Source: Diaporthe sp. PMI_573
Lineage: Eukaryota; Ascomycota; Sordariomycetes; Diaporthales; Diaporthaceae
Direction: 5' to 3'
Length of the DNA stretch: 64,000 nucleotides
NCBI GenBank assembly: GCA_021399435.1
Contig: JAJTUP010000008.1
Span: forward strand, 1,054,001-1,118,000
Part shown: positions 12,670 through 24,460 of the stretch, in pieces
How positions within the stretch are numbered: position 1 is the stretch's first letter
Layout: the number at the start of each line of letters is the position of its first letter
Program-made: the position numbers and the translations under genes
Notes under the pieces: model-generated
What the model saw: the letters and a program-made list of their open reading frames with translations, nothing else
Database searches by the model: none
Told to the model about the DNA's origin: nothing

Positions 12670-13256
12670 TTAGTTGCCGGCCGTGATGGCACCATCGAAC
12701 TCAACGTTGGTCGAAGCGTTTCCAGCCTCGGCCTCGTCCTGGGCGATGTTGTTGTCGAGCTTCTTCTGCTCGGCTGCGAGCTTGTCCGCGACATCCTCGC
12801 CTTGCGCCTGCTGAGCCTCCAGCTTCTTGATGGTCGCGGTCAGCTTCAGGACCTTGTTCTTGATCTTGCCAATCTGTGTCACAGGTGATGATTAGTGTCG
12901 TTGAACTCGTCTTGAGGGCGCTCTATCCGACCGGGACCGCAGTGTTTACTAACCTGAAGAGAATCGGCCTCGGCTCCGGTAGCCGCCTCAATGGCAGTGT
13001 TGAAAGCCTCCTTCTCAGCGTCGTTGGCCACCTGGTTCACCGAGTTGAGGAAGTCCAGGTCTGCCTGCTCGACCTGAGTCAGGTCCGTAGGGAGGCCAGA
13101 CAGCGCCTGCTCGGCCTCGGCCTGAGCGTTGCCAGCAGTGCCTCCAGAGATGGAGATGTCGTTGAAGGTGGTGTCGGCGAAGACGGCACGCTTGCCAATG
13201 GGGCCGGCGGCGGCGGCGGCGGCCAGGACGGTTGCGATGATGGCGAAGGACTTCAT
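12670..13256 (-). CDS. Small secreted protein with C-terminal coiled coil
   Basis: Two exons (13256-12954, 12873-12670) give 168 residues. The N-terminus MKSFAIIATVLAAAAAAGPIGKR is a signal peptide followed by a Lys-Arg (Kex2-type) site, so secretion is likely. The body is acidic and Ala-rich (TFNDISISGGTAGNAQAEAEQAL). After the intron comes a heptad-like helix (IGKIKNKVLKLTATIKKLEAQ) and an Asn/Asp-rich end. I recall very similar small secreted proteins across Sordariomycetes; their function is not established. There are no Cys residues, unlike typical effectors. The 80-bp intron has a good branch site (CTAAT). Confidence 0.8.
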
Positions 13257-15947
13257 TTTGAATGAGGGTATTAAAGTTTGGTGATTGTGCTGAAAGATTG
13301 GATCGATGGAACAGTGAATGGAAGACTTAAAAATATCACAGCGCAGCTGGAAGAGAATGGGATGAACGACGGTCTTGGACTGGTGTTTGATGATGGATGG
13401 GACAAGAATTATGATCCCTCAAGCGAGCGATCACGAGGATCTTATAGAAGCTTCGCCGTCTTGTCGGTCCTGCCCACGGCCGACATTGGAGGCTTAGAAT
13501 TCATGGCTTTGCACTGCAGTGGTCGCATGCGGAAACAAGATCGGGGGCTGATAGATCTTGGCTGCGACGAAGTTGAGGCGAACTCATGACAAGGGTAAGG
13601 GGGCAAGGGCAACTCCTTCCAACAACCTGACAGCAATTTGCTCGCTTACACGGCTCGGTTGGCCCCGTTCAACCGTCGGCTCCGATTTCCACACGGATGC
13701 ACGCTCTGCACGGTTGATATGCTTAATTGCAGCTAGCTCTGTCTTTCAATTCTTGGCGAGGCTTGTAGAATCTCGGTCTCGTCACCAGATAGTGCACCAT
13801 TATCGTCATTCTGGCAGTATTGGCAAGCCTCAATTCTGGCGTCGTTGTTCTGTTCTGTGATCGCCGTCAATGTTTTGGTACAGTGATTCAGGAAACCCGC
13901 CCCAGATTTCCCTTACCGCGGTGATCACTCCATTGAAACCACGACCATATTTTCTTCACGGAGAGTTCGGAGGCGCGGTACCAAAATTACTCGAAGGTGT
14001 GGCGCTCAAGCGAGAGGATCCACATCAGTTATCGTTGCTTGACGAGACCGTCCTGTTACAATATGGGGCGCTTGGCTTTGCTTGGCTTTCAAAATCTCCT
14101 AGCCAGTTGAGCCTCAAGCGCCCACTAGAAAGGGATGACATTGCTTGGCGTCTGAACCACTTTCCCCAAGAATGTTATTCTGGGGCCTCGTCCCTTAAAA
14201 ATCAGGATGATTGGAGGAAACTTTCATGCATGTCAGCCTGCCATGCACCTTTTTTGGGAAGTATAACTGCGCTTCACGAAAGCGCAGTCTTGCCCCTGGT
14301 TCCAAGTTGCAGCTCGGAATAAATCCGCTCAGGTTAGAGCTCTCCTGACACCAGGGTTATGAGACTGGCAATGGCCGACTTGGCTACACCAGACTATACG
14401 CGGAAACTCGCTCGCGCGCCAGGAGCTGCGAACCGCATCAAACGGTGCCCTTCAAGTTTGCGGCTGGCGACCCGCTTTCCCGACCGAAGGCAGTGTCTCC
14501 TCCACCACACAGAGACAAGGTCGGAGCTATTGGTAGCTTCTCGGCTCCGCGGCCAAGGGTAACATATCAGCCGGTGAGCTTCTCGGCCAATCCTGGGCAG
14601 CCAGGGGAGGTGGCATGTGCTCGAGATTTGCTGCTCGGAAGTATCGTCTCCTGATGCGCTGGGCCTCCATGTAATAGCAGCCGCCGCGAGGATGGACTGT
14701 TTACGGAAGAACTCCGAGGCGTCTGACGGAACATACTGCCATTGGCGGTCGCCTTTCTGAAGACTACACCATTCTCTCTAGGCTAAAGTTTGAAGAGTAG
14801 AGACTAGTAGCCATCCCATCCGTCATTCACACCAGGGATATATTTATAGAAAGATGAAATCACGCGCCGCTTGCCGGGTTGCTTGGCCGTTGAGTATGAC
14901 CGGTCTGGCACAGGGGGATTACAATGCCATTTGCTGCGATTGTGGTCAAATGTTGAGCTGTTGAGAAGTGAGTTCTCAAAAGTATGACATGGGAAGGACA
15001 TTATACACAGTCTGCTTGCCTAAGTATGTTTATTATTGGTACGACCAATAATGCTGGCCCAATCCTTGAATGGCAATTAAAGTATCCATAGGGTTCTGTA
15101 CCTGCTCCGGTTCGGAAAGCTTTGCTGCGAGATCAATTCTTCAAGGGAGGCTCAACCCTATGGCCATGCACGGAAACATTACAAGGACATCGCCAAGACA
15201 ATGCCTCTGTATCTCTCAACCACTGGTCCATATTGCAACCTTGAAATCTGAGGTATCCGTGAATGACTATGAAGTTACGCCCCATGAATGCCCTATACGA
15301 GCCTATATTCCTATCCGCCACAGCACCTGGTCTGGTGACGAGCTAGCCCGACACTTGCCTCTAAGCCAGGCCAACCGATGACACTGGCCTACTACAAATT
15401 GCATTGGAGATTTTTCTTTACAAAGGCGTAGCCAGAGATGTGACAGAATGCCTATAACCAAAACCAGACTTCCTCAGTGGACAAGAGGGGCTTCTACTGG
15501 TACACTTCCAATCCGCTTGACTTTTCCATGATAGTGGTTGAAACGGCTCTTGAAATAGCAAAAGCCATATTAGCCGAATTGAACACAGATACACGTGGTA
15601 ACTCCACATTGTTCACATAATCAATTGATTTGCTGAATGGACATGGGCGAGGACAGGTAAAGCTCAAAGCACTAGAAGTAGAGCAGATTTTGGGACTTGA
15701 AGTTAGGAACCGTTGTCTCAATTCGACTACTTTTTGCTATAGACTGATGTACCATTCCTACCCATTGATTGAGTATCTTCTTCAATGGTTCCCAGAGCTC
15801 GAAACTTAACGCAAAACTGTAATAATTCACCAGGGCATACTCTGTTAGTACTTATCAACTCATGTTTAGTGTTGAGAGACCAACACATACAGAGCATACT
15901 TCTCGCTGATTCAACATGTTGAGAGACCTGTGTCCTGACAATGCCTA
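13257..15947. other. Long intergenic region
   Basis: About 2.7 kb without a supported gene. The first 150 bp are the probable promoter and leader of the secreted-protein gene. From about 14.8 kb the base composition becomes AT-richer, marking the accessory centre. No tRNA-like or repeat structure is evident. Confidence 0.45.
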
Positions 15948-16142
15948 TTAATCATACCATAGCGGAACTTGGCATTCACAATTGGGATCGCGTCGGCGAA
16001 TTTTCTTTTCCTTGATCGGAGTGCCAGGTTTAACAGTCTTGTCACAAGATCTCTTGCGACAATCGCGTTTCTTGATAGTGGTTTCCTCCAGGGTGGCATT
16101 ACAATCAGCGCAGACGTATCTGATGTAGGCGTAGAAACACAT
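15948..16142 (-). CDS. Small Cys-rich hypothetical protein
   Basis: A 64-codon ORF starting MCFYAYIRYVCADC. It contains seven further charged or Cys blocks (KKRDCRKRSC, DPNCECQ) and ends WYD. The start resembles MCFAVRNKYLC of the gene at 877. The Cys spacing suggests a small zinc-binding or disulfide protein; no signal peptide is seen. It sits alone in AT-richer DNA. A short candidate intron (gtatga...acacag, 30 bp) at its end is too short to trust. Confidence 0.4.
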   Translation of the reverse strand: MCFYAYIRYVCADCNATLEETTIKKRDCRKRSCDKTVKPGTPIKEKKIRRRDPNCECQVPLWYD

Positions 16143-17120
16143 TGGTGGAAGTATTTTCTCTCCTGAAATGGCGGCTTAACTTCTGTCAGTTGTTGTAAAA
16201 GGATTGCTAGTGTGGTTCTTGTGGACGTTCCAGATAAAGTGCTTTTATATGGCTAAACTACCACTATTGTCATGTGAAATTGTGATAGAGGACCACCTGT
16301 GCAACAAACCTGGGAGTGACTTGCTTTTGTGGCCAGAATTAACTATGGTTGTGATTTTGGCAGTTATCAGGAATTCAAATGTTACCCATTAATGTTTATA
16401 CATTCACTTGCCATCCCATGTCACTAGGGACCGCTGATATGTTGCACAAGAAGCCTTATGAGGCGAGTTTGAGGGAACTCGCTAGTGACTATACATAAAC
16501 CTCCAACAGGCAGCTTCTTTAGCAGTGCTAGTGAAGTATTCTATAGTTGGAACTGCTATTGAACTTTTCAGGTGGATGCTGGAGATACTTATGTGCACCA
16601 CGACGTTATAAGTGGAATTCCCCTCAAAGCGACTTGCAGGAATCTGGAAATGTTGAGGTCGCAAAGAAGTCTTCCAAGGAGGCAGATTATACTCCCAAGT
16701 GCTACGAAGCGAGACAGAGCCAAATTAGGAGCAGAGTTGCTCAACCGTATTCAATCCTAAGTGCTCCGTAACATGCCTTGGGATGCAGTCACGATAGATG
16801 GTACCTCCCACAACGTGAAGGCAGCAACACCACTTACACGTCTCCTTCAGCCCGAAAATCCAGGCATCTCCAACACACACGCCACAATTACATTCAATTG
16901 GTCATCTGTGGCAATGTTGCCTTGGGCACATGGACCCCTGTGTCGCAAATTGAAACTTGCCTTTGTTCCCAGTGACGCATTCGGCTTGCTGGAGCTTGGC
17001 TCAAATATGCCTAATCATAGACCAATAGGTTCAGAAGCCCTTTCTGCTTTTGCATTCACTGCTTGGGTTGTGAATATTAACTTCGTTCATTTCTATTCAG
17101 CAATTCTTCGGGACGCAAAA
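16143..17120. other. Intergenic, AT-richer
   Basis: No supported gene. An open frame runs into the next gene from 16761, but its first 120 codons look non-coding and are excluded. Confidence 0.4.
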
Positions 17121-17834
17121 ATGGCGAGGAATATGCAAACAACGGATGCACAGAGAAGGAATGCTGCAGCTGCTATCGCTGCAAATGAAAAGTCCAGAGC
17201 AGAAGAAGCTTCATCTAGAGTTCCCCAGAACGGGATCAGCAAGGCCAAGCGAGCGAAATCCAAACCTCCTCCTAAGCGCGCGATGTACCAGCTGCGGTCA
17301 AAGCTCAACAAGAGGCTAGACGGTCAAGACCCAGGAAAGCTAGAGCAGGAGCAATCACGACTCCTCCGCCGAGCATCCATCGCCTTGGCTGAGGAGGGCC
17401 TCGAACTTCCCGGCATTCTCGAACTCGCAGCCGACAAGCTTCCCGACAAAAGACCGCCCGCCCACAACTACAAAGAAGGCCGCCGGAGCAGGTCAACAAA
17501 GCGCTACATGGACGAATCAGACTTCCTCGACCCTGAGGAGAACGATGAGCTAGGAATGTCCTCACGGCATATTCCCCATATCGGCCTGCGACGCCGGGTC
17601 GGCAGGAAGCCCGCCAATGTCCCATTCAGCATCTGGATGGCTTACAAACAGATGGACGACTATGTGTATCGGCAGTCGCTCTCGGAACGAGAAGTTCTTG
17701 CTCTTCCTTCCGATGACGATGCATTTGCATTTCAGAGTCATGATGGCGCGATACCGAGCCTCCCGCCTGGCTTCTCTTGGGATGACAGGAGGAGGCTTGT
17801 TGACGGGCGGCCCCCGGAGCAGCATGATGGTTGA
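17121..17834 (+). CDS. Basic hypothetical protein
   Basis: An intronless 237-residue ORF. I chose the ATG at 17121 (MARNMQTTDAQRRNAAAA) because sequence upstream in the same frame lacks coding character. The N-terminal third is Ala/Lys/Arg-rich with likely nuclear-localisation stretches (KAKRAKSKPPPKR). The middle has a helix with LEQEQSRLLRRASIALAEEGLELPGILELA. The C-terminal half is charged, with Trp/Tyr-containing segments (FSIWMAYKQMDDYVYRQ, LPPGFSWDDRRR). No family is recognised; a nuclear role is only inferred from charge. Confidence 0.6.
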   Translation: MARNMQTTDAQRRNAAAAIAANEKSRAEEASSRVPQNGISKAKRAKSKPPPKRAMYQLRSKLNKRLDGQDPGKLEQEQSRLLRRASIALAEEGLELPGILELAADKLPDKRPPAHNYKEGRRSRSTKRYMDESDFLDPEENDELGMSSRHIPHIGLRRRVGRKPANVPFSIWMAYKQMDDYVYRQSLSEREVLALPSDDDAFAFQSHDGAIPSLPPGFSWDDRRRLVDGRPPEQHDG

Positions 17835-18531
17835 CGACGGTTGGAGGAATGGGAAGCTCAGCGATTGAAGTCCTGAGTTTCCAAATCTTGGGCATGGTTC
17901 GGCGAGCAATGAATGATTTCGCATGTATTTTATTCTGCAACAAGCGCGGAAACGGTGTTGGATGTTACCAAGTCAGGCCGGAGGAAGACTCCACAGGTCG
18001 AGCCATCCGCCAACCTTTCCCTTTGACGTAGGAAATGCGGACAACGGTTCGTGTGGCCGTGCAATCGAATTATTGGTTCTGCGCCCCTCTGAAGAAGCTC
18101 GTGCATCAATATCGGGCTGAGCGGGACGTGACCGCTGGCTAAAAGCCCTACTGATTATGTAGGACTAACTCTATGGCCGATGCATCAGGCCTGGTAGACA
18201 GCACACGCCGCATTTGCTGAGTTGAATGACATTAACGCTTCCATGACTCGCAGAATTCGCAAGGTCATTTCATATCAGCGAAAAGACTGGCCTGCTCAAA
18301 GGCTCAGTACCCGAAAATGGCAGTTAATCTCCCGCTGGGTCGTATCGAAGCGACCGATTTGGCAATGCGGAGCAAGCTATGACAGTAGCTCTCTTAGTCC
18401 CAGAGGACTCGCGTACACCCGCAATGGGTGTGTCTTATTCTTTCAAGTAGGCATACACGCCGTTATCCTTCTTACTGTTCCTGTTGATCGACACATCGGG
18501 TCCGATCAAGACGCTGTTACGATCGTTTATC
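17835..18531. other. Intergenic
   Basis: Contains the upstream region of the phosphatase gene. No other feature is supported. Confidence 0.4.
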
Positions 18532-19995
18532 ATGCGTTCTGTTTCGATTTTGGCGGTCGGCCTGTTGGCGCCTCTCGGCAGAGCCTGGCCCTTGTCCTTC
18601 AACGGAATTCTCAAGAAACGCGCGTCGAGCTTCACGCCTCTGAGGTTCAACAGCGATGGGACATTCCAGATGTCTATCTTTAACGATCTGCATTATGGCG
18701 AGGGTGAGTGAGACTTGTCCCCCGCCCCTCTGACCCTTTCGGTACTTGCCTGAACCGGATAGCTGCTGACAAGCCAAGCAGGACAAGGCACAGTCTCCGG
18801 CTGGTGGCAGGACTTCCTGTCCGACACAGTGATGAACCTGGTCTTCTTCTACGAGGACCCGCAGCTGGTTATACTGAACGGCGATCTTCTCACGGGCGAA
18901 AATGCAGAGTCTGTTGACACTGCCACCGACAAGTTTGAACAGATTGCAGGCCGTGTCCAGGCCGCCAACCTTCCGTGGGCAAGCACTTATGGCAACCATG
19001 ATTCGGACTACTACCTGAGCCGGGATAACCTATTCATAAAGGAGAAAACGTACTCAAACTGTCTGACGCAAAACATGCTGGTGGGGTCGGCATCGACTAC
19101 AGACGTTGGAGTGACAAACTACTATCTGGAGGTGTTCAGCAGCGATGAGAGCGACAAGACACCGAAGTTGATACTTTGGTTCTTTGATAGCAGAGGGGGG
19201 TGAGTGGCGTTCCTCAGTGCTCTAAGCCAAAATCTATACTCTTGTGTGGCGCAAAGGGGAACTGACAACAGCAGAAATTACTTCCAGCAGGAGGACTCGA
19301 GTGGTCTCCCTGTAGGCCAGCCGAACTGGGTCGATCCCACAGTTGCATCGTGGCTTAGCACAACTGCCACCAACATCACGACCACCTACGGAACCACGAT
19401 CCCCTCCCTTGCCTTCGTGCACATACCCGTCCAGGCTTTCCTCAAGTTCCAGAACGCTGGGGTTGATGCATATCAAGAACCAGGCATCAACGATGACAAT
19501 CCATTGAGTCCACAGGTGTGTTCAATCCGAAATGATACGAGGACACGTGACACTCGCATTTTGGCTAATAATGGCTTCCATTAGGGTGTTGCATCCGGTC
19601 AGGGCGGCACCAAGACCGTGTACACATACTCCGGCCAAGACGTGGCCTTCATGCAGGCTCTCCTCCAGCTCGAGGGGCTACAAGCAGTGTTCAGCGGCCA
19701 CGACCACGGCGACGACTGGTGCTTCAAGTGGGACTCCCAGCTCTCGGGGATGACACTGTCGGGGAATGGTCTCAACCTCTGCTTCGGACGCAAGAGCGGT
19801 CATGGCGGTTATGGCAGCTGGACTCCCGGGTCGCGGCAGGTCAAGGTCAGCCTGGGTGGTGATGGGGCCATCCAGCCTGTCGAGACTTGGATGCGCCAGG
19901 AGGGTAGCACGGTCAGTGGCAGAGTGACGTTGAACTCTACATTCGGAACAGATAGCTATCCAGCGGTCGCCAATACAGACTCGTGGGTCAGGTAG
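18532..19995 (+). CDS. Secreted calcineurin-like metallophosphatase
   Basis: Metallophosphoesterase of the DCR2/purple-acid-phosphatase-like class; it hydrolyses phosphoesters with a two-metal centre. Exons 18532-18703, 18782-19199, 19275-19515 (or from 19272) and 19585-19995 give 413 (or 414) residues. A signal peptide is visible (MRSVSILAVGLLAPLGRAWP), so it is secreted or vacuolar. Metal-site motifs in order: FNDLHYGE (about 51-57), NGDLLTG (D92), YGNHDSD (128-131), FVHIPVQ, and SGHDHGDDW (315-318). In the family, D-x-H, GD, GNHD/E and GHxH bind the metals, so the site looks complete. The third exon has a CAGCAG tandem acceptor. The ATG at 18532 is preferred because it begins the signal peptide. 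Confidence 0.88.
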
Positions 19996-20359
19996 CAGGT
20001 GTTGGAAATTGGCCTGACCGATCCTGGCCTCCGAAATACGTCGCTGGCTTGGAGCCTAACAATAGCCGGACCGGGTCAGCAGCTACACGCTGCGGCAGTT
20101 GCATATGTTTCGTTGTCAGTTGTTACATTTTCATGTAAAAATGAATAGATTTGACTGCTGGACTCTGAGCAGTAGGGAGGTGTCTTGTTATATCACTCTC
20201 CATCTGACTCTTAGCTATTCCACAATGGGATAGACAGGTCTGCTAGCGAATCTTGAGGCTGTTTGAAAACGCTACTCGCTTCGTCACTGGGTGATATAAT
20301 CTGTGTCATACGTGCGAGATCATGTCTTGCTTGCCTCCTCCCTCAATCTGGGCCTCCAT
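19996..20359. other. Convergent 3' spacer
   Basis: About 360 bp between two convergent genes. Nothing beyond AT-rich presumed 3' ends. Confidence 0.4.
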
Positions 20360-23300
20360 TCAATCGATTCGCCTCCGCTTGAGACGGGCCTGTTCATCCT
20401 CTGTGAACGTCCGTTTGTACGTGACTGAGTCTGCGATGCTCGAATTCCCAAATGCATCCTGTAGTCTATCATCTACTCGATCGTCTTCTAGTGTCCTCTT
20501 GAGTCCAAGGGCTCCATTCGCCTCTAGCTGTTCCTGTCGATCAAGGTACTGAAGTGCTAACGCCACACCAGTCTGCTCGTCCCTGGCTTGCCTTATCTCA
20601 GCAACAGTCCTCCCTTCGACTTCATCTATTGCTTTGGCAGTGTCATTTCTGAGATTTTTATTGACAGCGAGAATGTTGAGCCAGGTCCGTACGATTCTTT
20701 TCAGCGTTCGATCAGAAATCTGCGAATACGCCTGCAGTGCCGCTCGCTGCAGACCTGCGCTTTCCTGTAATTTTCGTCTCACAATTGGAACTGATGCGAG
20801 TGGTCCGCGAGTACTAGGTCCTTCCCCAGCCGTAGCATCACCACGAAACAGTTGCATGACCATATCGAGAGCGGTTATCTCGGTACGGATGTTGACGTAC
20901 ATTGCCTGGCACTCCTCTGCAGCCTCGGCAAAGCGCGAAGATGGGTCCGCTGCCATAATCTGCCTAATGTTTCCTAACCTTAGCAAAACATTGCTAGCCT
21001 GCTGAGTAGCAGTCTGGAGGTGTTCCTGTAAGATTCTGATGGATTTGCGAAGCAAGCCAGGATTATCCGCGGTGCTGATGAGGCACTCTGCAGCCAAGCA
21101 CTGTGAATATCTGACTTCGTATCCAAGGAGACGATGAAGTTCGACAAGATCCTGTCTTAGTAAGGTATTCACGCGAAGTGTGATTTGTTCCAAATTTGCA
21201 GCCGCCGCAGATAAGACGCTTTGGAGACTGTTACCGATTGCCACAGACTCTCTTGTAATGTTGTGGCAGAACTCTTGGATCTTGTCAAACTTTTCAGGCC
21301 ATGTTCTCCTTTCATAATGGAGTCTCAATTTCATTATCTTGTAGCCTGCGGTATTAGATGTGGTTTGTTCCAGCCAGTGCAGAAGAAGGTACTGCCCTTG
21401 GGCTCGTAAGATGTCTGGTGCAGTCTCAAAGATGAAAACGTACACATCCTTACTTCTGACCAGAGGAGCTATGTAACCTTTAGCTGATTGCAAACTTGAG
21501 GTATGTCATTTCACCGGCACCATTTGCCAGTGTTCAATGGTAAGTATCAGTGTGTGCTTACCGAGCAAGGATTCGAAATTGTCGTATCGACTGGTTAGTG
21601 TGGCTTGACGCGGGTAAGACTGCATGTCCCGGCTTGCTTCACTTGTAATTTTGAGCGCCTGATGTCCGTATTTCTTGTGATCGTTTGCCCACCAAGAAGA
21701 TTGCAAAAGGTGGGCATAGTTTGTTACCGGCAAAAGCGTACGTAAGCTAAATACCGGTGCAGGCGGTGACAACAGATAAGTGTTATATGCTCCTCGGGCA
21801 TAATTGCTGTATAATCCACAATCAACAGCCATCTGGCTTTGAAGATATACTTGAGGATGTCTAGTACGTGTTAGTCACCTGCTACGGAGCCTGAGCTATT
21901 GCATTCTGGAACATTCCCAATCATGAAAGACGGTGATCCCCAAAAGGAGAAGAGTGATGCTTACGACCATGGCCAATCCCCTGTTTGTAGAATTGGCGCG
22001 AACGATGATGGATCGCTTGATTGACGGGGGATCAAACTAAGGTCTGAGCCCCAGACCTAGAGATAACATCAGTTACTATAATTTTCAAGAACAGCTCATT
22101 ACCAAAAGGGTTACCTGGTTGTCAAAAGCCTTTCCTTCTTCTAGGAAAACCTCATCTTGGAAACTGTGTAGCCTTCAATGTTAGTAATTGTGACATGATG
22201 CTCTAATATAGTGCGCTAAATTCAACACGGCTTTGCAGACTGCGTGAGCGATGGGGTTCCATCATGTACAAATATTGCCCACTAGTGGTATAATTGCCTT
22301 CCGGGCCAATGGACTCTTCTCCCAAGGCCATCAAGCAGTCTTCCATCTCACTGGTGACTGTCAGACCGGGAATGTCATTAAGGACCAAAGTCGGGTATTG
22401 CAACATCTCGGTATGAGCAACTGTAGATGAAGAACGGGTTAGTCATGGTTGAAATATAAAGAATTAGAAGACTTTGTATGTAGATATTCCGAATCATCAA
22501 TTTCTTTGTTTTGATGTCTTGTAATGCTGTGGGCACGGCCTCGGAAGCCCGCGGATGGTTTACGCAAAACTCACAATTGCAGGCATGCTAACTCCGACTG
22601 CGAGTTAGCAATACAGGAAGATTCTGAGGTTAGAGAACCACGTACAGCGAGTTCGTGCAGCATAACTCTGGCTATCATAACTCGATACCCGCTTTTCTCG
22701 CTTTCAGTGTACTGATCCACAAGCAGTGGCCAGACGAAGTTCACACTGAGACAAAGGCGATATGAGAAATCGGATTTGGCCTTGTCAACCTCCCACATCG
22801 CCATCCCATTGTGATCTGGGACACCTTCAACGATGGACCATTTCAACTCTAGTGGATTATAATTGCATTAGCTTCAGACGTCTGATCGCAAGGTGAGTAA
22901 ATGTTAGATTTGCATACTTTCTCCGCTCGTTAACATTCCCAGAGTCGCTCTAGCAGCCTCAAATTTAAGGTCGTATAGTCGCCTGGCGGAAGGGTACATT
23001 TTATCCCGATCGATATCAAGCCACAACGAGCGGTACTCGCGGTAGGTAGGCTTCCGCTTCTCTGCCTCGGTCCGCCCATCCTTCTCCCGAGGGACCTTGC
23101 GCATCTGCAGCATTCAGAGTCAATTATCAGAGCACCAAGGGAGTGTTCTCATACAAATAGGGGAAATGAAGGGCCATAGTGTGGGCATAGCCTATCTCGA
23201 ACCACCAGCGTAATAAGTTCTTTGAGGCTAGGCCACAGAGGGGAGGTGTTTCTTCTGGAAGGGGTTAAGATTGTATCCAGAAGCTGCTTACGTGATAGAT

Positions 23301-24460
23301 CCCAGCCAAGAGCATCCTCCAGTGAGGGTGGTTTGATCTGATGACTCTTGAAGCTAACTTGATGGATGGCTGCAAGGCGTCCCATAATTTGTCGTTAACC
23401 TGATTCAATGTTGTTAGATTACAGGTGCCGCTGATAGTTAGCCACCTTGCGGGCTCCCACCTTTACGTCGTATTTACGTTCTTCCCCACCAAAGTTGTAC
23501 CTTAAATCGAAATTTTGAAATATTACTTTCCGTTTGTTCTTATCATTGGCAGGAACCGGATCTTGAGTCCACTTCGCCAGATTAAATAAGCTGGAGATAG
23601 TGAGCAAAACTCGCGCCTGCATCGACAGAGCATAACACCAACCGATGGATATCGCTTTCTGGGAGGTCTGATTCAGAAATTTCGACATCTGGAGAGTATG
23701 CACCCAGACTTTTCAGCTATAATTATCCCAGAAATTATTAGATCTCAGTCTAAACTTGATTGCAAATGTATGGTAATGACATGGATTTGATATACAGGCG
23801 CTTATTGTTGACGCACCTCCTGAGTCGTATATCCTCCAAACCAAAAAGACTGAAACCCTTCTGTCCACTGCTCAGTCGTTCCTAGACCAGTGGCATCCAG
23901 CGGAGTGGGGATTGCTCGATTGTTTGGTGTCAAGCCTGATCGTGCTTCCCCGTTGGATCGTTTAGGCACGGATGTGTTGACTCCCCACCGCCTGTAAGGC
24001 ATGAGCTTGTGCATCTGTCCCTGGCGAGGTTCCCTTTGGGAGGCTGAGGTTCATGTCAGACTCACCGAGTGTACCTGGAACGGGGTATGCCCTCGTCGGC
24101 CGGCAAGATTGCAGGGCGCATTGCCTCACGCGCATCGCCCCTAGAAGCTCTTGTCTTTGTCCCGTCCACCGTGATCTGGAATGCAGGATCCCAATTTGGA
24201 TGTGTCCAATATGGTACGAAGCGTTTCCACCAGAACATCTCTGTCCTCAACCTCGATTTCCACCCCAGCTCTCGAAGTTTATCTTCGTCCTCGATGTTCC
24301 ATGGGCCCGGGAAAACCCGGGCATAATCGTTGCAAATTCCATCGGGTAAATCGTCTTCGTCAAAGGATACATGGCTATCTGTGTCGGAGTGGTCGACGTC
24401 TGCGGATGCGCCGGGCTCAGGGATGGCGGAAGCACTTGGGGAATCTTGGGATTGCTCCAT
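20360..24460 (-). pseudogene. Intron-rich hypothetical gene, possible zincin, frames conflict
   Basis: A long multi-exon gene with ATG at 24460. Exon blocks that join in frame: 24460-24130, 24043-23817, 23688-23446; 23104-22918, 22848-22646; 22163-22115, 22056-21965, 21860-21562, 21483-20360. The block 22848-22646 ends MIARVMLHELA at a GTACGT donor. This could be the start of a zinc-protease HExxH motif, but no following exon completes it in frame. Around 23321-23330 one reading (VNDKLWDALQPSIKLASRV) must jump frame to continue PSLEDALGWDLS, which looks like a one-base loss. The C-terminal 374 residues are helical and end in KRRRID. The intron 21861-21964 resembles another intron at 27423-27526. 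It is either a decaying gene or one whose introns I misread. The family is not recognised with confidence. Confidence 0.5.
21861..21964 (-). mobile_element. Candidate introner-like intron, copy A
   Basis: A 104-bp intron with GTAAGC donor and ACTAG acceptor, phase 2. It joins GDWPWS to HPQVYLQSQMAVDCG in frame. It is similar over its whole length to the 104-bp intron at 27423-27526: blocks tcttctcctt, ccgtctttc, ggaatgttccagaa, gtagcagg and actaaca are shared, at about 77% identity over the first 87 positions. Similarity of complete introns between unrelated genes is the hallmark of introner-like elements. Confidence 0.6.

Noticed and set aside
15911..15947. 30-bp intron after the small Cys-rich ORF
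   Set aside because: Too short for a fungal spliceosomal intron and no branch site.
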